DNA from: Hydractinia symbiolongicarpus
Lineage: Eukaryota; Cnidaria; Hydrozoa; Anthoathecata; Hydractiniidae
Assembly (NCBI RefSeq): GCF_029227915.1
Contig: NC_079883.1
Span: 18,600,001 to 18,664,000, forward strand
Direction: 5' to 3'
Length of the DNA: 64,000 nucleotides
This document shows positions 15,165 through 28,900 of this stretch, one piece after another. The notes beneath the pieces were generated by a model. That model saw only the letters and a list, made by a program, of their open reading frames with translations. It was not told where the DNA came from and searched no databases. Numbering within the stretch: the stretch's first letter is position 1; each line of letters opens with the position of its first letter. The position numbers and the translations under genes are program-made.

Positions 15165-18100
15165 CTATATTACAGCCCTTAGGGGCCTGTGCGCGTGGCT
15201 GACGCTGTTATAACGCCATGGCGCAATCGAAAACGGCTTGTGACGTCGTAGTCCATTGAGAGTGGAAGGATTAGACCTATGGTAACCTGCGCAGGCACGT
15301 GGAACAACGTGATTTATGTATACGGACTTTATTAGGCCGCAAAAGGCCATATTACAGCCTTTAGGGGCCTGTACACGTGTTTGACGGTGTTGTAAAGCCG
15401 TGGCGCTATGGAAAACAACTTGGGACGTCGTAGTCCTTTGAGAGTGGAAGGATAAGACCAATGATAACCTACGCAGGCACGTGCAACCACGTGATATATA
15501 TGTAAGGCCTTTATTAGGCTGTAAGAGGCGATATTACAGTCGTTAGACGCATGTACCCGTAGTTAACGGTGTTATAACGCCATGGCGCAATGGAAAACAA
15601 CTTGGGACATCGTAGTCCATTGAGAGTACATGGACTAGTCCGATCGTAACCTGCGCAGGCACGTGGAACAATGTGATTTATGTATACGGACTTTCTTAGG
15701 CAGCAAAAGGCCATATTACAGCCTTTAGGGGCCTGTACACGTGGTTGACGGTGTTATAAAGCTGTTGCACAATTGCAAACAACTTGGGACGTCGTAGTCG
15801 ATTGAACGTGGAAGGATAAGATCAATGATAACCTGCGCAGGAACGTGCAACCACGTGAAATACGTGTAAGGCCTTTATTAGGGTACAAGAGGCTATATTA
15901 CAGACCTTAGGGGCCTGTACACGTGGCTGACTGTGTTATAAAGCCGTGGCGCAATGGAAAACCACTTGGGACGTCGTAGTCTATTGAGACTACATGGACT
16001 AGGCCGATCGTAAATTGCGCAGGCACGTGGATCAACGTGATTCATGTGTACGGCCTCTATTAGGCAGCAAAAGGCCATGCTATAGACTTTAGAGGCCTGT
16101 ACACGTGGCTGACTGTGTTATAAAGCCGTGTCGCAATGGAAAACACCTTGGGACGTCGTAGTCCATTGAGAGTGGAAGGATTACACCAATGCTAACCTGT
16201 GCAGGCACGTGCAACCACGTGATTTATGTATACGGACTTTATTAGGCCGCAAAAGGCCATATTACAGCCTTTAGGGGCCTGTACACGTGGTTGACGGTGT
16301 TGTAAAGCCGTGGCGCTATGGAAAACAACTTGGGACATCATAGTCTATTGAGAGTGGAAGGATTAAACCAATGAGAACCTGCCCAGGCACTTGCAACCAC
16401 GTCATGTACGTGTAAGGCCTTTATTAGGGTACAAGAAACTATATTACAGCCCTTAGGGGCCTGTGCGCGTGGCTGACGCTGTTATAACGCCATGGCGCAA
16501 TCGAAAACGGCTTGTGACGTCGTAGTCCATTGAGAGTGGAAGGATTAGACCTATGGTAACCTGCGCAGGCACGTGGAACAACGTGATTTATGTATACGGA
16601 CTTTATTAGGCCGCAAAAGGCCATATTACAGCCTTTAGGGGCCTGTACACGTGTTTGACGGTGTTGTAAAGCCGTGGCGCTATGGAAAACAACTTGGGAC
16701 GTCGTAGTCCTTTGAGAGTGGAAGGATAAGACCAATGATAACCTACGCAGGCACGTGCAACCACGTGATATATGTGTAAGGCCTTTATTAGGCTGTAAGA
16801 GGCGATATTACAGTCGTTAGACGCATGTACCCGTAGTTAACGGTGTTATAACGCCATGGCGCAATGGAAAACAACTTGGGACATCGTAGTCCGTTGAGAG
16901 TACATGGACTAGTCCGATCGTAACCTGCGCAGGCACGTGGAACAACGTGATTTATGTATACGGACTTTATTAGGCAGCAAAAGGCCATATTACAGCCTTT
17001 AGGGGTATGTACACGTGGTTGACGGTGTTATAAAGCTGTTGCGCATATGCAAACAACTTGGGACGTCGTAGTCGATTGAGCGTGGAAGGATAAGATCAAT
17101 GATAACCTGCGCAGGAACGTGCAACCACGTGAAATACGTGTAAGGCTTTTATTAGGGTACAAGAGGCTATATAACAGACCTTAGGGGCCTGTACACGTGG
17201 CTGACGCTGTTATAAAGCCATGACGCAATGGAAAACCACTTGGGACGTCGTAGTTTATTGAGAGTGGAAGGATTAGACCAATAAAAACCTGCGCAGGCAA
17301 GTGGAAAAACGCGAATTGGGTGTACGGCCTTTGTTAGGCTGCAAAAGGCCATGCTATAGCCTTTAGAGGCCTGTACACGTGGCTGACTGTGTTATAAAGC
17401 CGTGGCGCAATGGAAAACCACTTGGGACGTCGTAGTCTATTGAGACTACATGGACTAGTCCGATCTTAACTTGCGCAGGCACGTGGATCTACGTGATTCA
17501 TGTGTACGGCCTCTATTAGGCAGCAAAAGGCCATGCTATAGACTTTAGAGGCCTGTACACGTGGCTGACTGTGTTATAAAGCCGTGTCGCAATGGAAAAC
17601 CACTTGGGACGTCGTAGTCCATTGAGAGTGGAAGGATTACACCAATGCTAACCTGTGCAGGCACGTGCAACCACGTGATTTATGTATACGGACTTTATTA
17701 GGCCACAAAAGGCCATATTACAGCCTTTAGGGGCCTGTACACGTGGTTGACGGTGTTGTAAAGCCGTGGCGCTATGGAAAACAACTTGGGACATCGTAGT
17801 CCATTGAGAGTGGAAGGGTTAGACCAATGAGAACCTGCCCAGGCACTTGCAACCACGTGATGTACGTGTAAGACCTTTATTAGGGTACAAGAGGCTATAT
17901 TACAGCCCTTAGGGGCCTGTGCGCGTGGCTGACGCTGTTATAACGCCATGGCGCAATCGAAAACGGCTTGTGACGTCGTAGTCCATTGAGAGTGGAAGGA
18001 TTAGACCAATGGTAACCTGCGCAGGCACGTGGAACAACGTGATTTATGTATACGGACTTTATTAGGCCGCAAAAGGCCATATTACAGCCTTTAGGGGCCT

Positions 18101-19900
18101 GTACACGTGTTTGACGGTGTTGTAAAGCCGTGGCGCTATGGAAAACAACTTGGGACGTCGTAGTCCTTTGAGAGTGGAAGGATAAGACCAATGATAACCT
18201 ACGCAGGCACGTGCAACCACGTGATATATGTGTAAGGCCTTTATTAGGCTGTAGGAGGCGATATTACAGTCGTTAGACGCATGTACCCGTAGTTAACGGT
18301 GTTATAACGCCATGACACAATGGAAAACAACTTGGGACATCGTAGTCCGTTGAGAGTACATGGACTAGTCCGATCGTAACTTGCGCAGGCACGTGGAACA
18401 ACGTGATTTATGTATACGGACTTTATAAGGCAGCAAAAGGCCATATTACAGACTTTAGGGGCCTGTACACGTGGTTGACGGTGTTATAAAGCTGTTGCGC
18501 AATTGCAAACAACTTGGGACGTCGTAGTCGATTGAGCGTGGAAGGATAAGATCAATGATAACCTGCGCAGGAACGTGCAACCACGTGAAATACGTGTAAG
18601 GCTTTTATTAGGGTACAAGAGGCTATATTACAGACCTTAGGGGCCTGTACACGTGGCTGACGCTGTTATAAAGCCATGACGCAATGGAAAACCACTTGGG
18701 ACGTCGTAGTCCATTGAGAGTGGAAGGATTAGACCAATAGAAACCTGCGCAGGCAAGTGGAAAAACGCGAATTGGGTGTACGGCCTTTGTTAGGCTGCAA
18801 AAGGCCATGCTATAGCCTTTAGAGGCCTGTACACGTGACTGACTGTGTTATAAAGCCGTGGCGCAATGGAAAACCACTTGGGACGTCGTAGTCTATTGAG
18901 ACTACATGGACTAGTCCGATTGTAACTTGCGCAGGCACGTGGATCTACGTGATTCATGTGTACGGCCTCTGTTAGGCAGCAAAAGGCCATGCTATAGACT
19001 TTAGAGGCCTGTACACGTGGCTGACTGTGTTATAAAGCCGTGTCGCAATGGAAAACCCCTTGGGACGTCGTAGTCCATTGAGAGTGGAAGGATTACACCA
19101 ATGCTAACCTGTGCAGGCACGTGCAACCACGTGATTTATGTATACGGACTTTATTAGGCCGCAAAAGGCCATATTACAGCATTTAGGGGCCTGTACACGT
19201 GGTTGACGGTGTTGTAAAGCCGTGGCGCTATGGAAAACAACTTGGGACATCGTAGTCCATTGAGAGTGGAAGGGTTAGACCAATGAGAACCTGCCCAGGC
19301 ACTTGCAACCACGTGATGTACGTCTAAGACCTTTATTAGGGTACAAGAGGCTATATTACAGCCCTTAGGGGCCTGTGCGCGTGGCTGACGCTGTTATAAC
19401 GCCATGGCGCAATCGAAAACGGCTTGTGACGTCGTAGTCCATTGAGAGTGGAAGGATTAGACCAATGGTAACCTGCGCAGGCACGTGGAACAACGTGATT
19501 TATGTATACGGACTTTATTAGGCCGCAAAAGGCCATATTACAGCCTTTAGGGGCCTGTACACGTGTTTGACGGTGTTGTAAAGCCGTGGCGCTATGGAAA
19601 ACAACTTGGGACGTCGTAGTCCTTTGAGAGTGGAAGGATAAGACCAATGATAACCTACGCAGGCACGTGCAACCAGGTGATATATGTGTAAGGCCTTTAT
19701 TAGGCTGTAAGAGGCGATATTACAGTCGTTAGACGCATGTACCCGTAGTTAACGGTGTTATAACGCCATGACACAATGGAAAACAACTTGGGACATCGTA
19801 GTCCGTTGAGAGCACATGGACTAGTCCGATCGTAACTTGCGCAGGCACGTGGAACAACGTGATTTATGTATACGGACTTTATTAGGCAGCGAAAGGCCAT
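15165..19900. repeat. Satellite higher-order repeat, 1274/1456-bp periods
   Basis: Variant monomers with CAATCGAAAACGGCTTGTG recur near 15220, 16500, 17955 and 19410. The spacings are 1274 bp once (7 monomers) and 1456 bp twice (8 monomers). Unit length therefore changes by whole monomers between successive copies. Confidence 0.8.
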
Positions 19901-22900
19901 ATTACAGCCTTTAGGGGCCTGTACGCGTGACTGACTGTGTTATAAAGCCGTGTCGCAATGGAAAACAACTTAAGACGTCGTAGTCCATTGAGAGTGGAAA
20001 GATAAGACCAATGCTAACCGGCGCAGGCACGTGGAACAACGCAAATTTTGTGTACGGCCTTTATTAGGCCGCAAAAGGTCATATTACAGCCTTTGGAGAC
20101 CTGTACACGTGGTTGACGGTGTTATAAAGCTGTGGCGCAATTGCAAACAACTTGGGACGTCGTAGTCTATTGAGACTACATGGACTAGTCCGATTGTAAC
20201 TTGCGCAGGCACGTGGATCTACGTGATTCATATGTACGGCCTCTATTAGGCAGCAAAAGGCCATGCTATAGACTTAAAAGGCCTGTACACGTGGCTGACT
20301 GTGTTATAAAGCCGTGTCGCAATGGAAAACCACTTGGGACGTCGTAGTCCATTGAGAGTGGAAGGATTACACCAATGCTGACCTGTGCAGGCACGTGCAA
20401 CCACGTGATATACGTGTAAGGCCTTTATTAGGCTGCAAGAGGCCATATTGCAAACGTTAGACGCATGTACTCGTAGTTAACGGTGTTATAACGCCATGGC
20501 GCAATGGAAAACGACTTGGGACGTCGTAGTCCATTGAGAGTGGAAGGATTAGAACAATGGTAACCTGCGCAGGCACGTAGAACAACGTGATTTATGTATA
20601 CGGACTTTATTAGGCCGGAAAAGGCCATAATACAGCCTTTAGGGGCCTGTACACGTGTTTGACGGTGTTGTAAAGCCGTGGCGATATGGAAAACAACTTG
20701 GGACGTCGTAGTCGATTGAGCGTGGAAGGATAAGATCAATGATAACCTGCGCAGGAACGTGCAACCACGTGAAATACGTGTAAGGCCTTTATTAGGGTAC
20801 AAGAGGCTATATTACAGACCTTAGGGGCCTGTACACGTGGCTGACGCTGTTATAAAGGCATGGCGCAATGGAAAAGAACTTGGGACGTCGTAGTCCATTG
20901 AAAATGGAAGGATTAGACCAATAGTAACCTGCGCAGGCACGTGGAACAACGCAAATTAGGTGTACGGCCTTTATTAGGCCGCTAAAGGTCATATTACAGC
21001 CTTTAGAGACCTGTACACGTGGTTGACGGTGTTATAAAGCTGTGGCGCAATTGTAAACAACTTGGGACCTCGTAGTCTATTGAGACTACATGGACTAGTC
21101 CGATCGTAACTTGCGCAGGCACGTGGATCTACGTGATTCATGTGTACGGCCTCTATTAGGCAGCAAAAGGCCATGCTATAGACTTTAGAGGCCTGTACAC
21201 GTGGCTGACTGTGTTATAAAGCCGTGTCGCAATGGAAAACCACTTGGGACGTCGTAGTCCATTGAGAGTGGAAGGATTACACCAATGCTGACCTGTGCAG
21301 GCACGTGCAACCACGTGATATACGTGTAAGGCCTTTATTAGGGTGCAAGAGGCTATATTACAGCCCTCAGGGGCCTGTGCGCGTGGCTGACGCGTGGCGC
21401 AGTGGAAAACAACTTGGGACGTCGTAGTCATTTGAGAGTGGAAGGATAAGACCAATGATAACCTGCGCAGGCACTTGCAACCACGTGGTATATGTGTAAG
21501 GTCTTTATTAGGCTGCAAGAGGCCATATTGCAATCGTTAGACGCATGTACTCGTAGTTAACGGTGTTATAACGCCATGGCGCAATGGAAAACGACTTGGG
21601 ACGTCGTAGTCCATTGAGAGTGGAAGGATTAGGCCAATGGTAACCTGCGCAGGCACGTGGAACAACGTGATTTATGTATACCGACTTTATTAAGCCGCAA
21701 AAGGCCATATTACAGCCTTTAGGGGCCTGTACACGTGGTTGACGGTGTTGTAAAGCCGTGGCGCTATGGAAAACAACTTGGGACGTCGTAGTCCTTTGAG
21801 AGTGGAAGGATAAGACCAATGATAACCTGCGCAGGCACTTGCAACCACGTGGTATATGTGTAAGGCCTTTATTAGGCTGCAAGAGGCGATATTACAGTAG
21901 TTAGACGCATGTACCCGTAGTTAACGGTGTTATAACGCCATGGCGCAATGGAAAACAACTTGGGACGTCGTAGTCCATTGAGAGTACATGGACTAGTCTG
22001 ATCGTAACCTGCGCAGGCACGTGGAACAACGTGATTTATGTATACGGACTTTATTAGGCAGCAAAAGGCCATATTACAGCCTTTAGGGGTGTACATGTGG
22101 TTGACGGTGTTGTAAAGCCGTGGCGCTATGGAAAACAACTTGGGACGTCGTAGTCCTTTGAGAGTGGAAGGATAAGACCAATGATAACCTGCGCAGGCAC
22201 TTGCAACCAAGTGATATATGTGTAAGGCCTTTATTATGCTGCAAGAGGCGATATTACAGTCGTTAGACGCATGTACCCGTAGTTAACAGTGTTATAACGC
22301 CATGGCGCAATGGAAAACAACTTGGGACGTCGTAGTCCATTGAAAATGGAAGGATTAGACCAATAGTAACCTGCGCAGGCACGTGGAACAACGCAAATTA
22401 GGTGTACGGCCTTTATTAGGCCGCAAAAGGTCATATTACAGCCTTTAGAGACCTGTACACGTGACTGACTGTGTTATAAAGCCGTGTCGCAATGGAAAAC
22501 TACTTGGGGCGTCGTAGTCCATTGAGAGTGGAAGGATTACACCAATGCTAACGTGTGCAGGCACGTGCAACCACGTGATTTATGTATACGGACTTTATTA
22601 GGCCGCAAAAGGCCATATTACAGCCTTTAGGGGCCTGTACACGGGGTTGACGGTGTTGTAAAGCCGTGGCGCTATGAAAAACAACTTGGGACATCGTAGT
22701 CCATTGACAGTGGAAGGATAAGACCATTGGTAACCTGCGCAGGCACGTGGAACAACGTGATTTATGTATACGGACTTTATTAGGCCGGAAAAGGCCATAT
22801 TACAGCATTTAGGGGCCTGTACACGTGTTTGACGGTGTTGTAAAGCCGTGGCGATATGGAAAACGACTTGGGACGTCGTAGTCGATTGAGAGTGGAAGGA

Positions 22901-25900
22901 TAAGACCAATGAGAACCTGCCCAGGCACTTGCAACCACGTGATATACGTGTAAGGCCTTTATTAGGGTACAAGAGGCTATATTACAGCCCTTAGGGGTCT
23001 GTGCGCGTGGCTGACGCTGTTATAAAACCATGGCGCAATGGAAAACAACTTGGGACGTCGTAGTCGATTGAGAGTGGAAGGATAAGACCAATGGTTACCT
23101 GCGCAGGCACGTTGAACAACGTGATTTATGTATACGGACTTTATTAGGGCGCAAAAGGCCATATTACAGCCTTTAGGGGCCTATACACGTGGTTGACGGT
23201 CTTATAACGCCGTGGCGCTATGGAAAACAACTTGGGACGTCGTAGTCCATTGAGAGTGGGAGGATAAGACCAATGCTAACCTGCGCAGGCACTTGCAACC
23301 ACGTGATATACGTGTAAGGCCTTTATTAGGCTGCAAGAGGCCATATTATAGTCGTTAGACGCATTTACTTGTAGTTAACGGTGTTACAACGCCATGGCGC
23401 AATGGAAAACGACTTGTGACGTCGTAGTCCATTGAGAGTGGAAGGATTAGATCAATGATAACCTGCGCAGGCACGTGGAACAACGCGAATAAGGTGTACG
23501 GCTTTTATTAGGCTGTAAAAGGTCATATTACAGCCTTTAGAGACCTGTACACGTGGTTGACGGTGTTATAAAGCTGTGGCGCAATTGCAAACAACTTGGG
23601 ACGTCGTAGTCCATTGAGAGTAGATGGACTAGTCCGATCGTAACTTGCGCAGGCACGTGGATCTACGTGATTTATGTGTACGGCCTCTATTAGGCAGCAA
23701 AAGGCCATGCTATAGACTTTAGAGGCCTGTACACGTGGCTGACTGTGTTATAAAGCCGTTTAGCAATGAAAAACCACTTGGGACGTCGTAGTCCATTAGG
23801 AGTGGAAGGATTACACCAATTCTAACCTGTGCAGGCACGTGCAACCACGTGATATACGTGTAAGGCCTTTATTAGGTTGCAAGAGGCCATATTACAGCCT
23901 TTAGGGGCCTGTACACGGGGTTGATGGTGTTGTAAAGCCGTGGCGCTATGGAAAACAACTTGGGACATCGTAGTCCATTGAGAGTGGAAGGATAAGACCA
24001 TTGGTAACCTGCGCAGGCACGTGGAACAACGTGATTTATGTATACGGACTTTATTAGGCCGGAAAAGGCCATATTACAGCCTTTAGGCGCCTGTACACGT
24101 GTTTGACGGTGTTGTAAAGCCGTGGCGATATGGAAAACGACTTGGGACGTCGTAGTCGATTGAGAGTGGAAGGATGAGACCAATGAGAACCTGCCCAGGC
24201 ACTTGCAACCACGTGATATACGTGTAAGGCCTTTATTAGGGTACAAGAGGCTATATTACAGCCCTTAGGGGCCTGTGCGCGTGGCTGACGCTGTTATAAA
24301 ACCATGGCGCAATGGAAAACAACTTGGGACGTCGTAGTCGATTGAGAGTGGAAGGATAAGACCAATGGTTACCTGCGCAGGCACGTGGAACAACGTGATT
24401 TATGTATACGGACTTTATTAGGGCGCAAAAGGCCATATTACAGCCTTTAGGGGCCTATACACGTGGTTGACGGTCTTATAACGCCGTGGCGCTATGGAAA
24501 ACAACTTGGGACGTCGTAGTCCATTGAGAGTGGAAGGATAAGACCAATGCTAACCTGCGCAGGCACTTGCAAGCACGTGATATACGTGTAAGGCCTTTAT
24601 TAGGCTGCAAGAGGCCATATTACAGTCGTTAGACGCATGTACTTGTAGTTAACGGTGTTACAACGCCATGGCGCTATGGAAAACAACTTGGGACATCGTA
24701 GTCCATTGAGAGTGGAAGGATAAGACCATTGGTAACCTGCGCAGGCACGTGGAACAACGTGATTTATGTATACGGACTTTATTAGGCCGGAAAAGGCCAT
24801 ATTACAGCCTTTAGGGGCCTGTACACGTGTTTGACGGTGTTGTAAAGCCGTGGCGATATGGAAAACGACTTGGGACGTCGTAGTCGATTGAGAGTGGAAG
24901 GATAAGACCAATGAGAACCTGCCCAGGCACTTGCAACCACGTGATATACGTGTAAGGCCTTTATTAGGGTACAAGAGGCTATATTACAGCCCTTAGGGGC
25001 CTGTGCGCGTGGCTGACGCTGTTATAAAACCATGGCGCAATGGAAAACAACTTGGGACGTCGTAGTCGATTGAGAGTGGAAGGATAAGATCAATGGTTAC
25101 CTGCGCAGGCACGTGGAACAACGTGATTTATGTATACGGACTTTATTAGGGCGCAAAAGGCCATATTACAGCCTTTAGGGGCCTATACACGTGGTTGACG
25201 GTCTTATAACGCCGTGGCGCTATGGAAAACAACTTGGGACGTCGTAGTCCATTGAGAGTGGAAGGATAAGACCAATGCTAACCTGCGCAGGCACTTGCAA
25301 CCACGTGATATACGTGTAAGGCCTTCATTAGGCTGCAAGAGGCCATATTACAGTCGTTAGACGCATGTACTTGTAGTTAACGGTGTTACAACGCCATGGC
25401 GCAATGGAAAACGACTTGTGACGTCGTAGTCCATTGAGAGTGGAAGGATTAGATCAATGATAACCTGCGCAGGCACGTGGAACAACGCGAATAAGGTGTA
25501 CGGCTTTTATTAGGCTGTAAAAGGTCATATTACAGCCTTTAGAGACCTGTACACGTGGTTGACGGTGTTATAAAGCTGTGGCGCAATTGCAAACAACTTG
25601 GGACGTCGTAGTCCATTGAGAGTAGATGGACTAGTCCGATCGTAACTTGCGCAGGCACGTGGATCTACGTGATTCATGTGTACGGCCTCTATTAGGCAGC
25701 AAAAGGCCATGCTATAGACTTTAGAGGCCTGTACACGTGGCTGACTGTGTTATAAAGCCGTGTCGCAATGAAAAACCACTTGGGACGTCGTAGTCCATTA
25801 AGAGTGGAAGGATTTCACCAATGCTAACCTGTGCAGGCACGTGCAACCACGTGATATACGTGTAAGGCCTTTATTAGGTTGCAAGAGGCCCTATTGCAGT

Positions 25901-28900
25901 CGTTAGACGCATGTACTCGTAGTTAACGGTGTTATAACGCCATGGCGCAATGGAAAACGACTTGGGACGTCGTAGTCCATTGAGAGTGGAAGGATTAGAC
26001 CAATGGTAACCTGCGCAGGCACGTGGAAAAACGTGATTTATGTATACGGACTTTATTAGGGCGCAAAAGGCCATATTACAGCCTTTAGGGGCCTGTACAC
26101 GTGGTTGACGGTGTTGTAAAGCCGTAGCGCTATGGAAAACAACTTGGAACATCGTAGTCCATTGAGAGTGGAAGGATTAGACCAATGGTAATCTACGCAG
26201 GCACGTGCAACCACTTGATATACGTGTAAGGTATTTATTAAGCTGCAAGAGGCCATATTACAGTCGTTAGACGCATGTACTCGTAGTTAACGGTGTTATA
26301 ACGCCATGGCGCAACGGCAAACGACTTGGGACGTCGTAGTCCATTGTGAGGGGAAGGATTAGAACAATGGTAACCTGCGTAGGATCGTGCAACCACGTGA
26401 TATACGTGTAAGGCCTTTATTAGGGTACAAGAGACTATATTACAGCGGTTATGGGCCTGTACGCGTGGCTGACGCTGTTATAAAGCCATGACGCAATGGA
26501 AAACCACTTGGGACGTCGTAGTTTATTGAGAGTGGAAGGATTAGACCAATAAAAACCTGCGCAGGCAAGTGGAAAAACGCGAATTGGGTGTACGGCCTTT
26601 GTTAGGCTGCAAAAGGCCATGCTATAGCCTTTAGAGGCCTGTACACGTGGCTGACTGTGTTATAAAGCCGTGGCGCAATGGAAAACCACTTGGGACGTCG
26701 TAGTCTATTGAGACTACATGGACTAGTCCGATCTTAACTTGCGCAGGCACGTGGATCTACGTGATTCATGTGTACGGCCTCTATTAGGCAGCAAAAGGCC
26801 ATGCTATAGACTTTAGAGGCCTGTACACGTGGCTGACTGTGTTATAAAGCCGTGTCGCAATGAAAAACCCCTTGGGACGTCGTAGTCCATTGAGAGTGGA
26901 AGGATTACACCAATGCTAACCTGTGCAGGCACGTGCAACCACGTGATTTATGTATACGGACTTTATTAGGCCGCAAAAGGCCATATTACAGCCTTTAGGG
27001 GCCTGTACACGTGGTTGACGGTGTTGTAAAGCCGTGGCGCTATGGAAAACAACTTGGGACATCGTAGTCCATTGAGAGTGGAAGGGTTAGACCAATGAGA
27101 ACCTGCCCAGGCACTTGCAACCACGTGATGTACGTGTAAGACCTTTATTAGGGTACAAGAGGCTATATTACAGCCCTTAGGGGCCTGTGCGCGTGGCTGA
27201 CGCTGTTATAACGCCATGGCGCAATCGAAAACGGCTTGTGACGTCGTAGTCCATTGAGAGTGGAAGGATTAGACCAATGGTAACCTGCGCTGGCACGTGG
27301 AACAACGTGATTTATGTATACGGACTTTATTAGGCCGCAAAAGGCCATATTACAGCCTTTAGGGGCCTGTACACGTGTTTGACGGTGTTGTAAAGCCGTG
27401 GCGCTATGGAAAACAACTTGGGACGTCGTAGTCCTTTGAGAGTGGAAGGATAAGACCAATGATAACCTACGCAGGCACGTGCAACCACGTGATATATGTG
27501 TAAGGCCTTTATTAGGCTGTAAGAGGCGATATTACAGTCGTTAGACGCATGTACCCGTAGTTAACGGTGTTATAACGCCATGACACAATGGAAAACAACT
27601 TGGGACATCGTAGTCCGTTGAGAGTACATGGACTAGTCCGATCGTAACTTGCGCAGGCACGTGGAACAACGTGATTTATGTATACGGACTTTATAAGGCA
27701 GCAAAAGGCCATATTACAGCCTTTAGGGGCCTGTACACGTGGTTGACGGTGTTATAAAGCTGTTGCGCAATTGCAAACAACTTGGGACGTCGTAGTCGAT
27801 TGAGCGTGGAAGGATAAGATCAATGATAACCTGCGCAGGAACGTGCAACCACGTGAAATACGTGTAAGGCTTTTATTAGGGTACAAGAGGCTATATTACA
27901 GACCTTAGGGGCCTGTACACGTGGCTGACGCTGTTATAAAGCCATGACGCAATGGAAAACCACTTGGGACGTCGTAGTCCATTGAGAGTGGAAGGATTAG
28001 ACCAATAGAAACCTGCGCAGGCAAGTGGAAAAACGCGAATTGGGTGTACGGCCTTTGTTAGGCTGCAAAAGGCCATGCTATAGCCTTTAGAGGCCTGTAC
28101 ACGTGACTGACTGTGTTATAAAGCCGTGGCGCAATGGAAAACCACTTGGGACGTCGTAGTCCATTGAGAGTGGAAAGATAAGACCAATGCTAACCGGCGC
28201 AGGCACGTGGAACAACGCAAATTTTGTGTACGGCCTTTATTAGGCCGCAAAAGGTCATATTACAGCCTTTGGAGACCTGTACACGTGGTTGACGGTGTTA
28301 TAAAGCTGTGGCGCAATTGCAAACAACTTGGGACGTCGTAGTCTATTGAGACTACATGGACTAGTCCGATTGTAACTTGCGCAGGCACGTGGATCTACGT
28401 GATTCATATGTACGGCCTCTATTAGGCAGCAAAAGGCCATGCTATAGACTTAAAAGGCCTGTACACGTGGCTGACTGTGTTATAAAGCCGTGTCGCAATG
28501 GAAAACAACTTAAGACGTCGTAGTCCATTGAGAGTGGAAAGATAAGACCAATGCTAACCGGCGCAGGCACGTGGAACAACGCAAATTTTGTGTACGGCCT
28601 TTATTAGGCCGCAAAAGGTCATATTACAGCCTTTGGAGACCTGTACACGTGGTTGACGGTGTTATAAAGCTGTGGCGCAATTGCAAACAACTTGGGACGT
28701 CGTAGTCTATTGAGACTACATGGACTAGTCCGATTGTAACTTGCGCAGGCACGTGGATCTACGTGATTCATATGTACGGCCTCTATTAGGCAGCAAAAGG
28801 CCATGCTATAGACTTAAAAGGCCTGTACACGTGGCTGACTGTGTTATAAAGCCGTGTCGCAATGGAAAACCACTTGGGACGTCGTAGTCCATTGAGAGTG